The notes under the pieces: generated by a model
What the model was told of the DNA's origin: nothing
What the model saw: the letters and a program-made list of their open reading frames with translations, nothing else
Databases searched by the model: none
Shown here: positions 16,749 through 24,597 of the stretch, piece by piece
Numbering within the stretch: position 1 is the first letter of the stretch
How the letters are laid out: each line of letters begins with the position of its first letter
Made by a program: the position numbers and the translations under genes
Source of the DNA: JAHJQQ01 sp964458835
GTDB taxonomy: Bacteria; Pseudomonadota; Gammaproteobacteria; Thiohalobacterales; Thiohalobacteraceae
Assembly (NCBI GenBank): GCA_964458835.1
Contig: CAYWKV010000001.1
Coordinates: 50,159 to 114,158 of the forward strand
Reading direction: 5' to 3'
Length of the DNA: 64,000 nucleotides

Positions 16749-17378
16749 CTACCAGGCGTAGTGCGTATCCGTGCTGGTGACCCTGGCCGCTTGGCCTTCG
16801 ACCACCCAGTGTGTTTCCACAGCTTGTTTCAGCCTGGTCTCCCATAGCGGAAACCAGGCAAATTGCTCAACATCAAGAGGCAGAGAAACACGCCCCGTCA
16901 GATCGAGCTCGTCGGAATCAGTCACCATCAAACGGCTCTGACTCTTTCCCGCGAGGATGGAGAGAAACAGTCGAACAGGGAAGTCCACTGTTTCTTTCCC
17001 GGTCACCATAACGCCTTGACCCGTGCCCTTTGCAGACAGCCAACCATCGCGGCTTGCGCCCTGCTCGAGAACAGCAATACGTTCCCGAGCGTTCAGGGAG
17101 TCCAGGAACGACCGTGGCGGATATCCGAACCAGGCAAATGTGTCGGCCGAACGTAGTTCGACATGGCCGCCCAACTCCCCTTCCACCCAGTGGATCTCCA
17201 TGTAGGCGGGATTACCCGCGTCCACCAAGATCTGTTGGGCCAGGTCAGCTGCCGCACAGAGATCGGCGGTACTGACCGGCTGAGTTGCCTGCCACGCGAG
17301 ATAATAGGGCGTCGCCGGCACTGCATCGGACGTGACATCGTCCGGCTTGTCATCCGTCTCCATGAGCTCATCACTCAT
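16749..17378 (-). CDS. Protein of unknown function in the MoxR/VWA module
   Basis: A 209-residue acidic protein with several tryptophan and aromatic clusters (for example FAWFGYPPRSF near 78-88) and no motif I recognise. The ATG at 17378 lies 3 bp after the MoxR stop, so the two are probably translated together. It may be an adaptor or substrate of the ATPase; that is inferred from coupling alone. Confidence 0.6.
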   Translation of the reverse strand: MSDELMETDDKPDDVTSDAVPATPYYLAWQATQPVSTADLCAAADLAQQILVDAGNPAYMEIHWVEGELGGHVELRSADTFAWFGYPPRSFLDSLNARERIAVLEQGASRDGWLSAKGTGQGVMVTGKETVDFPVRLFLSILAGKSQSRLMVTDSDELDLTGRVSLPLDVEQFAWFPLWETRLKQAVETHWVVEGQAARVTSTDTHYAW

Positions 17379-17381
17379 GGA

Positions 17382-18371
17382 TCATTCACCGAGTCGTACG
17401 CCGAACAGCTTGTGGAAAACCTCGCCCACAGGCACTGCCTCCGCCGGAGCCAGCAAGTCGTAGTACGCATCGGCGAACGCTTCACGGATATCCTTCAGAA
17501 GCAGGGTCGATTTCGCCCACTCTTTCAGATTACGTACCGTAAACGGCAGCGATACATTCCCCTCATCGACCAGGGTACGGCACGCCATCCCCAATTCGAC
17601 CATAAGCCTCGACGCCGGCCTGTTAGCTTCGGTGAGCGTGACCGCACCGTTCAGTTGAGGGAACGCGAGCGTGAGCAGCTTCTCCTCAAGGTCAGGTGGC
17701 AGGTACCGCATCTTAAGACCGGCGAAGCGGGACCGTGTGGCTCCGTTCATCACCTGGGAGCCCACGTAAATACCGCTCTCGTCCATCGAACCTGGCGTAT
17801 TGGCCGTTGCCACGAAGGTGACGTGATCAGCCGCGCAGATTCGTTCACCTGTTTCGGGAATGATGAGTTCCCGTACTTCCAACAGGCGGTTGAATTGCGC
17901 GGCTATGCCCGCAGGTGCCATGTTGAACTCGTCGAGCACAACAATCGCCATGGGGTCCCGCATGGCGCGGACCAAATGGCCATACCGGAACCGGGTTCTA
18001 AGGCCTGAAGCATCGTGCTGGGCTGCTACGCCCTCCTCGCGGGTTTCTCCAACCAGCTCGAAGGTGCCCAGCAACTCACGCAGTGATGTCTCTTCACCAA
18101 AGGACACCACGTGACAGGACCGCCGCAGACGTGCAGCAATCTGCACGAAATACTCGGTCTTGCCACAGCCAGACGGCCCCCAACACCAGATTGGTTTCTG
18201 CTCGCCGATGTTTTTGAGCGCACGCCGCAAGGGCGTGTACTCGAACACGAACACTGGATCGGGAGCAACAGCGGTGTTGTTCCCGACCGGAACCACCTTG
18301 TCCAGGGGCACCTTCCGCGTGTCGGTCTTGGGGGACTCAACACCAAATGCATCGAACAGGCTCGTCGCCAT
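17382..18371 (-). CDS. MoxR/CobS-type AAA+ ATPase
   Basis: A 329-residue AAA+ protein. Walker A is GPSGCGKT (65-72), Walker B is IVVLDEFN (about 140-147), and sensor motif VTFVATANTPGS follows near 183-194. MoxR-class ATPases act as chaperones that remodel partners through VWA proteins. Here the VWA protein is at 13462 with DUF3150 between. The ATG at 18371 follows GGAGG; the frame opens to 18434. Copy 2 of the leader RNA lies directly upstream. A CobS-like gene in this place is, as I recall, also found in SXT and IncA/C elements. Confidence 0.85.
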   Translation of the reverse strand: MATSLFDAFGVESPKTDTRKVPLDKVVPVGNNTAVAPDPVFVFEYTPLRRALKNIGEQKPIWCWGPSGCGKTEYFVQIAARLRRSCHVVSFGEETSLRELLGTFELVGETREEGVAAQHDASGLRTRFRYGHLVRAMRDPMAIVVLDEFNMAPAGIAAQFNRLLEVRELIIPETGERICAADHVTFVATANTPGSMDESGIYVGSQVMNGATRSRFAGLKMRYLPPDLEEKLLTLAFPQLNGAVTLTEANRPASRLMVELGMACRTLVDEGNVSLPFTVRNLKEWAKSTLLLKDIREAFADAYYDLLAPAEAVPVGEVFHKLFGVRLGE

Positions 18372-18495
18372 GTTGCGCCTCCAAATTAGGCGCACACTCC
18401 CCCCGTATGGGAAGTGTGCAAGTACCACACACATCCCGATACGGCGGGAATCCTGCTGCTTAAAGGCCAGCTACCTGTCAGCCCGGTGGGGCAGG
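18372..18495 (-). ncRNA. Repeated switch-like leader RNA, copy 2 (before the MoxR gene)
   Basis: On the minus strand: a GCCC/GGGC hairpin, the 35-nt box (18442-18476, one difference from copy 1), then fold A with CCGTAT pairing ATACGG and GGGA pairing TCCC around GTGTG/CACAC, against fold B with GCACACTTCCC pairing GGGGAGTGTGC. Fold A uses the left arm of fold B. The gene's GGAGG site follows. The changed bases in the outer stem keep pairing relative to copy 1. Confidence 0.65.
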
Positions 18496-18528
18496 AATTG
18501 CGCTCTAGACCGTCTTGCGACGCGGTCC

Positions 18529-18584
18529 ACCGCAGGGCACGGCATGCATACCCTGTGGTGGGCCGCCAACCGAAGTTGGGGCCC
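18529..18584 (-). other. Two strong hairpins just after the exonuclease gene
   Basis: One stem (CCACCACAGGG/CCCTGCGGTGG, 18529-18562) and one nested stem with a TTCG loop (18560-18584) follow the exonuclease stop on the minus strand. Neither has a T tract. They may protect the 3' end of the upstream mRNA or form part of the MoxR leader. Confidence 0.45.
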
Positions 18585-18590
18585 GGACGT

Positions 18591-19646
18591 CTACCAGTTG
18601 TAGACGCCTTCTTTGGGAAGCGGCTCTGCCTCCCGTGCAGTGGCTGCGAACAGGTCGTTACGCGCTTCCTGCTCACGCTCGGCCACACGTCCCGATGCGC
18701 TGGATTCATAGATACGAATCTGCTCGTCACCCGGTGGCCGCCTATACCGCTCAATGGTCTCCTGGTCCAGCGTAGGCAGTCGTTCGCCTACCAGCGCTTT
18801 CCAGTCAACACTGCCTTGCCGCGTGAATCGCACGACGCGCAGGTCGCAGGCCTCAGCGTGGAGAAAATCGCCCATCAGGGCAACCAACCCTTGGTCCTTC
18901 TCCTGCAGGCGCCGTTCGATGTTTGCCACTTGCGACTTCGCATTCTCGAGGAACACCGCAAGACGCTTGCGCTCATCCGCGACAGCTTGCCACTGCGCAA
19001 GGATGTCGCCCTCAGGGACGTAAATATCCCGTTCGGGATCCTTCTTGGGTTCCTTACCCGTTTGGATCGACACCCAAAAGGCTTCCGATTCGGGAATCAA
19101 TTGCGAACGGATGAACTCCTCATCGCGTTCGATCTTGAACTCCACGTAGATCGGTTCGCCTTCATCCACATCGAGGCATAGAAAGCAGAGGTACCCCTGC
19201 TCTGACCCCGTGACGTAGATTTGATGCTGCACCTGAGGCCAGTACAGCTGGTAGGCCTCAGAAGCACGCAGGTTCGCCAGCACATCACGGTACGTGTTGA
19301 CATGTGGCGCCTTCATTTCGACGGGTTCTCCACCTGTCGTTATGCCGTCCAGCGAGGCCCGAAACAGCGGGTTCTCGCTCGATTCGCAACAGACCGGCAG
19401 AAGTATGTCGTTATGCCGTTGTTCGACTCGCTGCCGTACCCAGTCTTCGAGTCGCACGCCCCGCCTGACATTGGGGTTGCGCGACAGGTCATCCGGTACG
19501 GCCTTGCCCATCTTCTCCGCCCATAACCGCCAACGCGTCTTGTGCGGGCACCGTCCCAGGATCGTTGCGACTTCGCTCGCCGAGATCCCATTACGGCGCC
19601 ACGCATACCACGCCGCCGATCGCTGAGAAAGATCAACGATGCGCAT
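18591..19646 (-). CDS. YqaJ-family phage-type exonuclease (lambda Exo-like)
   Basis: A 351-residue nuclease of the YqaJ/lambda-exonuclease family, which chews 5' ends for single-strand annealing with RecT. Residues 10-50 carry RSAAWYAWRRNGISASEVA, the usual family start. The catalytic core is seen as SLDG (D) and VEMKAPHV (E-x-K), followed by QVQHQIYVTG, which holds the family glutamine. The ATG at 19646 follows AAAGGAG; the frame opens to 19733. The 58-bp gap from recT holds a small hairpin with a TTCG loop (19677-19692). Confidence 0.85.
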   Translation of the reverse strand: MRIVDLSQRSAAWYAWRRNGISASEVATILGRCPHKTRWRLWAEKMGKAVPDDLSRNPNVRRGVRLEDWVRQRVEQRHNDILLPVCCESSENPLFRASLDGITTGGEPVEMKAPHVNTYRDVLANLRASEAYQLYWPQVQHQIYVTGSEQGYLCFLCLDVDEGEPIYVEFKIERDEEFIRSQLIPESEAFWVSIQTGKEPKKDPERDIYVPEGDILAQWQAVADERKRLAVFLENAKSQVANIERRLQEKDQGLVALMGDFLHAEACDLRVVRFTRQGSVDWKALVGERLPTLDQETIERYRRPPGDEQIRIYESSASGRVAEREQEARNDLFAATAREAEPLPKEGVYNW

Positions 19647-19704
19647 AGCCCTCTCCTTTGACCTCCGATGAGGGACATACCCCGAAGGGTACGCCCCTTC
19701 CGGG

Positions 19705-20628
19705 TTAGTCGGTGGCTGCTTTCGCCGCCCCACGGATCTTTTCGTGCGCCCAGACCAGCTCGCTACCCTGAAGCCGTTCGTTCACGTAATCACGTGCGGC
19801 ATTCCAGGCGCCGGTTTGGGACGCACGGACAAGGACCTTGTCCATCCATTCGCTGACGAACGGGTGGATGGCAGTGTCCGGGGGGATCACCTCACCGCTT
19901 TCGATCGAGGCCTCCACGTCTCCGCGATCTCGCAGGCCTTCACCGGCGTCTTCGTTGAGATATTGGATGGCCCGATGTAAACGGACATCGGTTTTCGGCC
20001 AGGTCTTCGAGGCACGTTTGATGACCGTCTTCTTAACCATCTCCTCGAACCAGTCGATCCAGGGGCCTTTCTCATTCTCGAAGGCCTTGGACTTATCTCT
20101 GACTTTGTGAATCTCCTGCAGGGACATCGCCTCGACGAGAATTTCGCCATCCACGGTCTTGGCCTTGCAGTACGCGCCCAAGAGATCACCGCGGTTAGGA
20201 TCGAACGGGTCGTAGTGATGAACCGGCTCCTGGGTGGTACCCCGCCATTCGAACTTGTCTGCCTTGTAGACGAGTTCGGCCTTTGCCCACAACACCGAGC
20301 CGGTGTCAGTTGCGATTCGGATCAGGCCACGGTAGCTGATGTCCACGATGACCTTGTTATCCCGTGGCACCAAAAACGCGTACTGCGTTGCCGGATTCAG
20401 GCTCAGCCCGATTGCCGCGACATTGACCATCGCCGTTCGCATTGAGAACGGATTACCGTTCGCTACCTTTGTCAGGTAGTCATTCGACGCACAGGCCTGC
20501 ATGGCAAACATTGCCTCGGCCTGCCAGTCGAGCCCGGTGCGTTCGGCTGCGCGTACGAACTCAACCTTGGCTTGGTTGATTGCTTGTTCGTACGCCGTCG
20601 ACACCGGTTGACGCGCTTGCTGACTCAT
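19705..20628 (-). CDS. RecT/Bet-like single-strand annealing protein
   Basis: A 307-residue protein of the RecT family. The core motif NPFSMRTAMVNVAAIGLSLN (about 47-66) and VPRDNKVIVDISYRGLIR (about 75-92) are clear. RecT anneals complementary strands with the YqaJ exonuclease, as in the bet/exo pair of SXT and IncA/C. The ATG at 20628 follows GGAGG; that site is inside a hairpin (see leader). Its neighbours are SSB upstream and the exonuclease downstream. Confidence 0.88.
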   Translation of the reverse strand: MSQQARQPVSTAYEQAINQAKVEFVRAAERTGLDWQAEAMFAMQACASNDYLTKVANGNPFSMRTAMVNVAAIGLSLNPATQYAFLVPRDNKVIVDISYRGLIRIATDTGSVLWAKAELVYKADKFEWRGTTQEPVHHYDPFDPNRGDLLGAYCKAKTVDGEILVEAMSLQEIHKVRDKSKAFENEKGPWIDWFEEMVKKTVIKRASKTWPKTDVRLHRAIQYLNEDAGEGLRDRGDVEASIESGEVIPPDTAIHPFVSEWMDKVLVRASQTGAWNAARDYVNERLQGSELVWAHEKIRGAAKAATD

Positions 20629-20680
20629 TGCGCCTCCTATAAGGGGAGGCACGATAGTCCCCCAGTGGGGTCACTATCGC
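20629..20680 (-). promoter_or_regulatory. Leader of recT with ribosome site in a hairpin
   Basis: On the minus strand a stem GCGATAGT/ACTATCGT encloses a CCCC/GGGG hairpin, and GCCTCC-N7-GGAGGC follows at once, ending 5 nt before the ATG. The right arm holds the GGAGG ribosome site. Upstream GGGGG could compete for CCTCC. This resembles other leaders in the block. A weaker 7-bp inverted repeat (20711-20755) lies just after ssb. Confidence 0.5.
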
Positions 20681-20755
20681 ACCCCCATCTGGGTTGAAAT
20701 GCTTCTGATCGTCACTGTGCTACCACATCAAAATGGCACTCACGAGCGCAGTGAC

Positions 20756-21199
20756 TCAATCAAAAGGGATGTCGTCGTCGAACCCTTCATCGAAAGCGGA
20801 ATGATCGCCTGTCGGTAAACTGCCATCGGCCGCGGGTCGTGCCGCCTGCGATGTTGCCGACTGCGGCCGCCCGCCCAGCATCTGCATATCGGTCGCCACG
20901 ATCTCCGTGGTATACCGATCTTGCCCCTGCTTGTCCTGCCATTTCCGGGTTCGGAGACTGCCCTCGATGTAGACCTGTGCGCCCTTCTTCAGGTACTCAC
21001 CGACGATCTCGGCCAGTCGCTGGTAGAAGACAACGCTGTGCCACTCCGTACGCTCCTTGGGTGCGCCACTTTGCTTGTCCTTCCACTGATCGCTGGTCGC
21101 GAGCGTGACATTCGCTACCGCGCCACCGCTGGGCATGTAGCGTACCTCAGGGTCTTTACCCAGGTGCCCCACAAGAATGACCTTGTTTACACCACGCAT
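20756..21199 (-). CDS. ssb: Single-stranded DNA-binding protein
   Basis: A 147-residue SSB with the OB fold start MRGVNKVILVGHLGKDPEVR, a conserved WHSVVFYQRLAEI segment (about 54-66) and the acidic tip DDDIPFD that recruits repair partners. Plasmid SSBs protect incoming single strands during transfer. The ATG at 21199 follows GAGGAG and lies 10 bp after the upstream gene; the frame opens to 21247. Confidence 0.95.
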   Translation of the reverse strand: MRGVNKVILVGHLGKDPEVRYMPSGGAVANVTLATSDQWKDKQSGAPKERTEWHSVVFYQRLAEIVGEYLKKGAQVYIEGSLRTRKWQDKQGQDRYTTEIVATDMQMLGGRPQSATSQAARPAADGSLPTGDHSAFDEGFDDDIPFD

Positions 21200-21209
21200 G
21201 TTGTTCTCC

Positions 21210-21629
21210 TCATGCTTCAATGACCGCCGGCAGATCGGCGGAACCATTCATGGCTTCGAGAAAAGGAAACAATTCCTCTTCGTCGGGCCGCTCCATAAAC
21301 TCCACGACAGGCACCGTGTCTTCCACATCAAGGTGAGACAGCGCTGCCCTCGAATCCACGTCAGGTGAAGTCGCCTGCAGGGATGCTTCGACACGTGAGA
21401 GTTTTTCCCGCTGATCACCCAGGCCACGGGTCTGGAAATCCACCCAGTTGGCATAGCGTTCCGGTGTCAGCGGGATACATTTCGGCATTCGACTTCGCCG
21501 ATGGACATCGGATGTGAAAACCAGCATCCGATCGATGTGGGTGCCTGGTTCCTCTGTCTTGCGGACATACAGATCCAGGCGCAGAGATCGACCTCGTATC
21601 GAGATGATCCGGCGTGCGACAACATCCAT
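21210..21629 (-). CDS. Protein of unknown function upstream of ssb
   Basis: A 139-residue protein with a beta-rich first third (basic, RIISIRGRSLRLDLYVRK near 7-24) and an acidic C-terminal half. I do not recognise it. The long frame opens to 21905, but the ATG at 21629 follows GTGGAG and is directly downstream of leader RNA copy 3, which sets the start. It probably heads an operon with ssb, recT and exo. Confidence 0.6.
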   Translation of the reverse strand: MDVVARRIISIRGRSLRLDLYVRKTEEPGTHIDRMLVFTSDVHRRSRMPKCIPLTPERYANWVDFQTRGLGDQREKLSRVEASLQATSPDVDSRAALSHLDVEDTVPVVEFMERPDEEELFPFLEAMNGSADLPAVIEA

Positions 21630-21735
21630 GCGATGCTCCACACACGCCCCTCCGACACGGGGCGTTATGAGTAAACGCCCGTGTACGGCGGGTCCTGCTG
21701 CTTGAAGGCCAGCTACCTCTCGGACACACGATGAT
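21630..21735 (-). ncRNA. Repeated switch-like leader RNA, copy 3 (before the ssb operon)
   Basis: The box (21686-21718) is 33 nt, matching copies 1 and 2 but for a few changes. It is followed by fold A (CCG-T-ACAC with GTGTCGG, extended by GGGCGTT with AACGCCC) and fold B (CGCCCC with GGGGCG) before GTGGAG. As in the other copies, fold A uses the left arm of fold B. Confidence 0.65.
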
Positions 21736-22001
21736 CGCGTGCCAATGAAAAGCGAAGATCCGGGAATTGTGCGTGATGACGCACGTGGCAATGAGCGATG
21801 ACGCTCCGAGGAGTCCGGGTCGGGCTCCTGACCTGAGTAGGCCCCAGGCAATCGACGGTGGCCGTCGAACAGCAGATCACAGATAGACCTGCTCTTACCA
21901 GCCATTGCTGGTTTGGGGCAGAATAGTCCTTTCAGTCTGGCAGTTCAAGCCGCCGGCGCCACCAGTCACCACCGCTGTCCGCCTAAGCGGATGAGTCAGT
22001 G
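21736..22001 (-). promoter_or_regulatory. Long structured 5' region of the ssb operon
   Basis: No gene is seen. Perfect small hairpins occur at 21769-21784 (GTGCGT/ACGCAC), 21811-21831 (AGGAG/CTCCT) and 21853-21867 (CGACGG/CCGTCG). A promoter must lie here or just upstream, but no convincing -35/-10 pair stands out. Confidence 0.4.
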
Positions 22002-22877
22002 CTAATCCTGGAACTCTTCCTGGCCAATCCCCAGCCGTGCCACCAGACCCTCGAATTCCTCCAGAGACGTGAACGAAAAAATAGCAGCGCCTCGGCGAGC
22101 GTCCGGGTCCCATTGAATCTCGGTCACCAGACCGGTTGATTCACCAATCTGCCCCTCCAACCGGGCAATGTTGGGATCCGGGTGTGGTGCCTGCCTCAGA
22201 ATAATTGAGCGCCGATTGGCAGAAGACACAGATGCCAGGCTCGCGGTCTTGGTGTCCTGTCGGGCAAGGGACCGGCCTCCCCGCTTTTCGGCCGCGGCCG
22301 CACGTTCGATCTCACGCGTCGACATCCGCCCCCCAACGAACTCGCGAGCAAAGTAGCGCTGACGCGCGACGGGTAACCCGACGAGTGCACGGGCGGGGCC
22401 TGTCTTTAATGTGCCTGTGCCCAACAACGCCTGGACCTCTGGAGCTAATTTGAGCAGTCTGACCAGGTGAGCGACCTGAGTGCGGCTGAGATTCATCGCA
22501 GCCGCGACATCTTCTTGCGTTCGGCCTGTCGCCAACAACTCCGCACACCGTCTGGCACGATCAAGTGGGCTGCCCTCCCCTCTCCCTTTGTTCGCATCCC
22601 GGAGCAGTGCCAGGACCTCATCGTTCGAAAGGTCATCACGGATTTCGATTTCGATTCGGTGCAACCCTGCCTGTTGGGCTGCAAGCCACCAGCGCTCACC
22701 CAGAATGATCTCGTATCGCGAAGGGTTCGATCCAAGGAGGGTACGTGCGACGATGGGTTGGACCGAGCGTCCGGACGCGCGTAGTACTTCAACCTCTGCA
22801 GCACTCGGCTGGTCGAGCGCAGACTTTGGCCTCAACTTGCTGAATTCTAATAGATCTATGTCGACTGATTTATACAT
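22002..22877 (-). CDS. Second ParB/Spo0J-type protein
   Basis: A 291-residue ParB-fold protein. The N-terminal domain has YEIILGERWWLAAQQAG (about 54-70), the ParB box-II-like segment. Next come a helix-turn-helix (TQEDVAAAMNLSRTQVAHLV, about 119-138) and a variable C-terminal part. It is only distantly like the parB at 23605 and has no ParA next to it, so it may be a regulator. The ATG at 22877 lies just downstream of a palindrome (22891-22906); a GTG at 22904 inside it is less likely. Confidence 0.7.
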   Translation of the reverse strand: MYKSVDIDLLEFSKLRPKSALDQPSAAEVEVLRASGRSVQPIVARTLLGSNPSRYEIILGERWWLAAQQAGLHRIEIEIRDDLSNDEVLALLRDANKGRGEGSPLDRARRCAELLATGRTQEDVAAAMNLSRTQVAHLVRLLKLAPEVQALLGTGTLKTGPARALVGLPVARQRYFAREFVGGRMSTREIERAAAAEKRGGRSLARQDTKTASLASVSSANRRSIILRQAPHPDPNIARLEGQIGESTGLVTEIQWDPDARRGAAIFSFTSLEEFEGLVARLGIGQEEFQD

Positions 22878-22890
22878 AGGCGGCGAAATT

Positions 22891-22906
22891 GTGTCATGTG
22901 ACACAC
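22891..22906. promoter_or_regulatory. Palindromic operator before the second parB-like gene
   Basis: TGTGTCA-TG-TGACACA, with perfect 7-bp arms, lies 13 bp upstream of the ATG at 22877. The position suits autoregulation by the encoded ParB-like protein. The binding protein is inferred. Confidence 0.5.
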
Positions 22907-22988
22907 ATTATAGCGGTGTCTCTGGATGGTACAAATCCGGCCTGCAGCTATCCGTGGAGTTCGGGGGATCGGTCGCCGTGTTACAACC

Positions 22989-23005
22989 GGGACAAATTTG
23001 GGGAG
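22989..23005 (+). repeat. Solitary iteron-like copy near the partition genes
   Basis: GGGACAAATTTGGGGAG matches the origin iteron pattern (25692-25972) at nearly all positions. It is about 2.7 kb from the main array. A lone copy could let Rep bind and pair or loop DNA at the partition locus. Confidence 0.6.
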
Positions 23006-23083
23006 TGTGTTGCCGGGGAATTATTTTGATAATTCAAAACGACATATTTCGTTTTATAGACAGTATGTTGCGCGTATTTTTCG

Positions 23084-23108
23084 GGCGAGTGCACTCAGTG
23101 CACTCGCC
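23084..23108. other. 25-bp perfect palindrome after the partition operon
   Basis: Arms of 12 bp (GGCGAGTGCACT and AGTGCACTCGCC) flank one base, 6 bp past the last gene of the par operon. No T tract follows on either side, so a plain terminator is doubtful. A centromere-like ParB site or protein-binding site is possible. Confidence 0.5.
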
Positions 23109-23113
23109 GACAC

Positions 23114-23605
23114 TCAAAAAGCGAACTCACCAGCCACTTTCAGGTCCGGCATTCGAAGATTGAACAACCTCCAAATGATCGCAGCCCGCATAACGGCGGC
23201 CTGTGTGACCACGAGCGTGTCCAGATTCTCTAGGCGCCGACCCTGCGCGCGCATCTCTGCGGCATACGCCACGACCTGGCGCGTTGCAGCCAGAACCGCA
23301 TCTTTAATGTCGGCGTCCACAAACACGACGTCCTTCTCGTCGTTGCCTTTCACCATGTCCACGTCGAGCACCTGATCGCGCCACGAACGGTCCTGCAGGA
23401 AATCCACGACGGCTTCCGCGACCCAGCGTGATTTGCCCTTGAGTCCATAGCCGTCACGGACTACTGCGGCGTGCAGCGCCGACTTCATGCGCATGGGCAA
23501 TCGGTAGGTGACGGGCTTCTTCTTGGGTGCGCGGACCATCTTTTTCGCGGCTTTTGGGGCAGCCATACGCCGGCCAACCCCGGGCGCTGAGAGTTTCTTG
23601 GGCAT
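23114..23605 (-). CDS. RHH-like DNA-binding protein, third gene of the partition operon
   Basis: A 163-residue basic protein. After a lysine-rich tail (residues 1-33) comes TYRLPMRMKSALHAAV followed by GKSRWVAEAVVDFL (about 34-70), which fits a ribbon-helix-helix fold with its strand and two helices. The C-terminal half is helical. The ATG at 23605 overlaps the parB stop by one base, so it is translated with parB. It may bind the centromere or an operator. The function is not known. Confidence 0.55.
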   Translation of the reverse strand: MPKKLSAPGVGRRMAAPKAAKKMVRAPKKKPVTYRLPMRMKSALHAAVVRDGYGLKGKSRWVAEAVVDFLQDRSWRDQVLDVDMVKGNDEKDVVFVDADIKDAVLAATRQVVAYAAEMRAQGRRLENLDTLVVTQAAVMRAAIIWRLFNLRMPDLKVAGEFAF

Positions 23606-24597
23606 CAACCTTCTGCCTCTTCCACGACCTTGAGGAACTCGCTCCAGGCCTGCGTCACCGCCTTGAGATCCGACCACTCCACGCTCTTGAATAGCGCGTT
23701 GAAACGCGTCTCGCCCAAATAGCTTTTCGCCAACGCCTGGATCACTGCTGGATGCGTGGTACTTCCAAGGGACACTTTAACGGTGGGCCTGCCGCGTGAG
23801 GCCGGTGCACTGGTGGTGCGTGGCGCTGCCGAAGCGTCGCTGGCTTTTGAGGCGAGTTTTGCCTTGATAGCCTCAGCGTCCAATCCCGCCAGCTCCGCGG
23901 CCTGGCTCAAGGTAGTCACCCAGCCAGTCTCGATCGCGTGATGGAGTGGTGCTCCACCTCGAACGACTGCAAGGTACTTGAAGGCCTGCCGACGGTTCAC
24001 ACCCACCAAGGTGCTGACTTCCTCCGCCGATAGTCCTTCACCCTCCCCCGCCTCCTCGCGGTGTAGCTGATCGAGCTTGGTGAGTGCCATGACGCGTTCG
24101 GAAAGACTCAGGTCTTCACGGGCGAGGTTCTCGGCGAGTTGGGCGGCGTAGATCCGTTTGCGGGACTTCGAACGTGGCCGTACCGAGGCGCGGATGTCAC
24201 TGCGCATCAGTAGGAGATGCGCCAATACGCGTCGTTCCCCTTGGGCGATCACATACCGGTCACCGGCCGGATACACGGTTATCGGCTGCAGTAGACCATG
24301 CTCCTCGATCGATGCCGCCAACCCTTGCAAGTCATCGAAGGCTTCCTGGGCTTCCGGATTATCGGCGATGACATCGAGCTCGCCGGCCGCGTGCGCGCGT
24401 ATCCGCTCGACGGTCAGCCCAAGCGCAGCCAGGCGTGTCCGGGGCTGCTCCGGATCGGCATCGATGAGGTTCAGGCTCAGCGTTTGTAAGCGGCCTTCGT
24501 GTACCTGATGCCCTTCCTGGGCGACTTTGACGGTTGCCTTGAACGCCGGCGACCGAGGGAGTTGTCGCAGCTGCTCTCGTTTTCCAAGCTTACCCAT
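23605..24597 (-). CDS. parB: ParB, centromere-binding partition protein
   Basis: A 330-residue ParB. The N-terminal CTPase-type domain has GERRVLAHLLL (about 118-128) and QLAENLAREDLSLSERVMA (about 153-171). A helix-turn-helix (SAEEVSTLVGVNRRQAFKYL) and a C-terminal dimer region follow. It overlaps parA by 8 bp and the RHH-like gene by 1 bp. It should load at a centromere and activate ParA. The site itself is not proven here; a 25-bp palindrome lies just beyond the operon. Confidence 0.92.
   Translation of the reverse strand: MGKLGKREQLRQLPRSPAFKATVKVAQEGHQVHEGRLQTLSLNLIDADPEQPRTRLAALGLTVERIRAHAAGELDVIADNPEAQEAFDDLQGLAASIEEHGLLQPITVYPAGDRYVIAQGERRVLAHLLLMRSDIRASVRPRSKSRKRIYAAQLAENLAREDLSLSERVMALTKLDQLHREEAGEGEGLSAEEVSTLVGVNRRQAFKYLAVVRGGAPLHHAIETGWVTTLSQAAELAGLDAEAIKAKLASKASDASAAPRTTSAPASRGRPTVKVSLGSTTHPAVIQALAKSYLGETRFNALFKSVEWSDLKAVTQAWSEFLKVVEEAEG

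Noticed and set aside
23084..23108. Reading the 25-bp palindrome as a simple terminator
   Set aside because: No T tract follows on either strand; kept as an unassigned palindrome.
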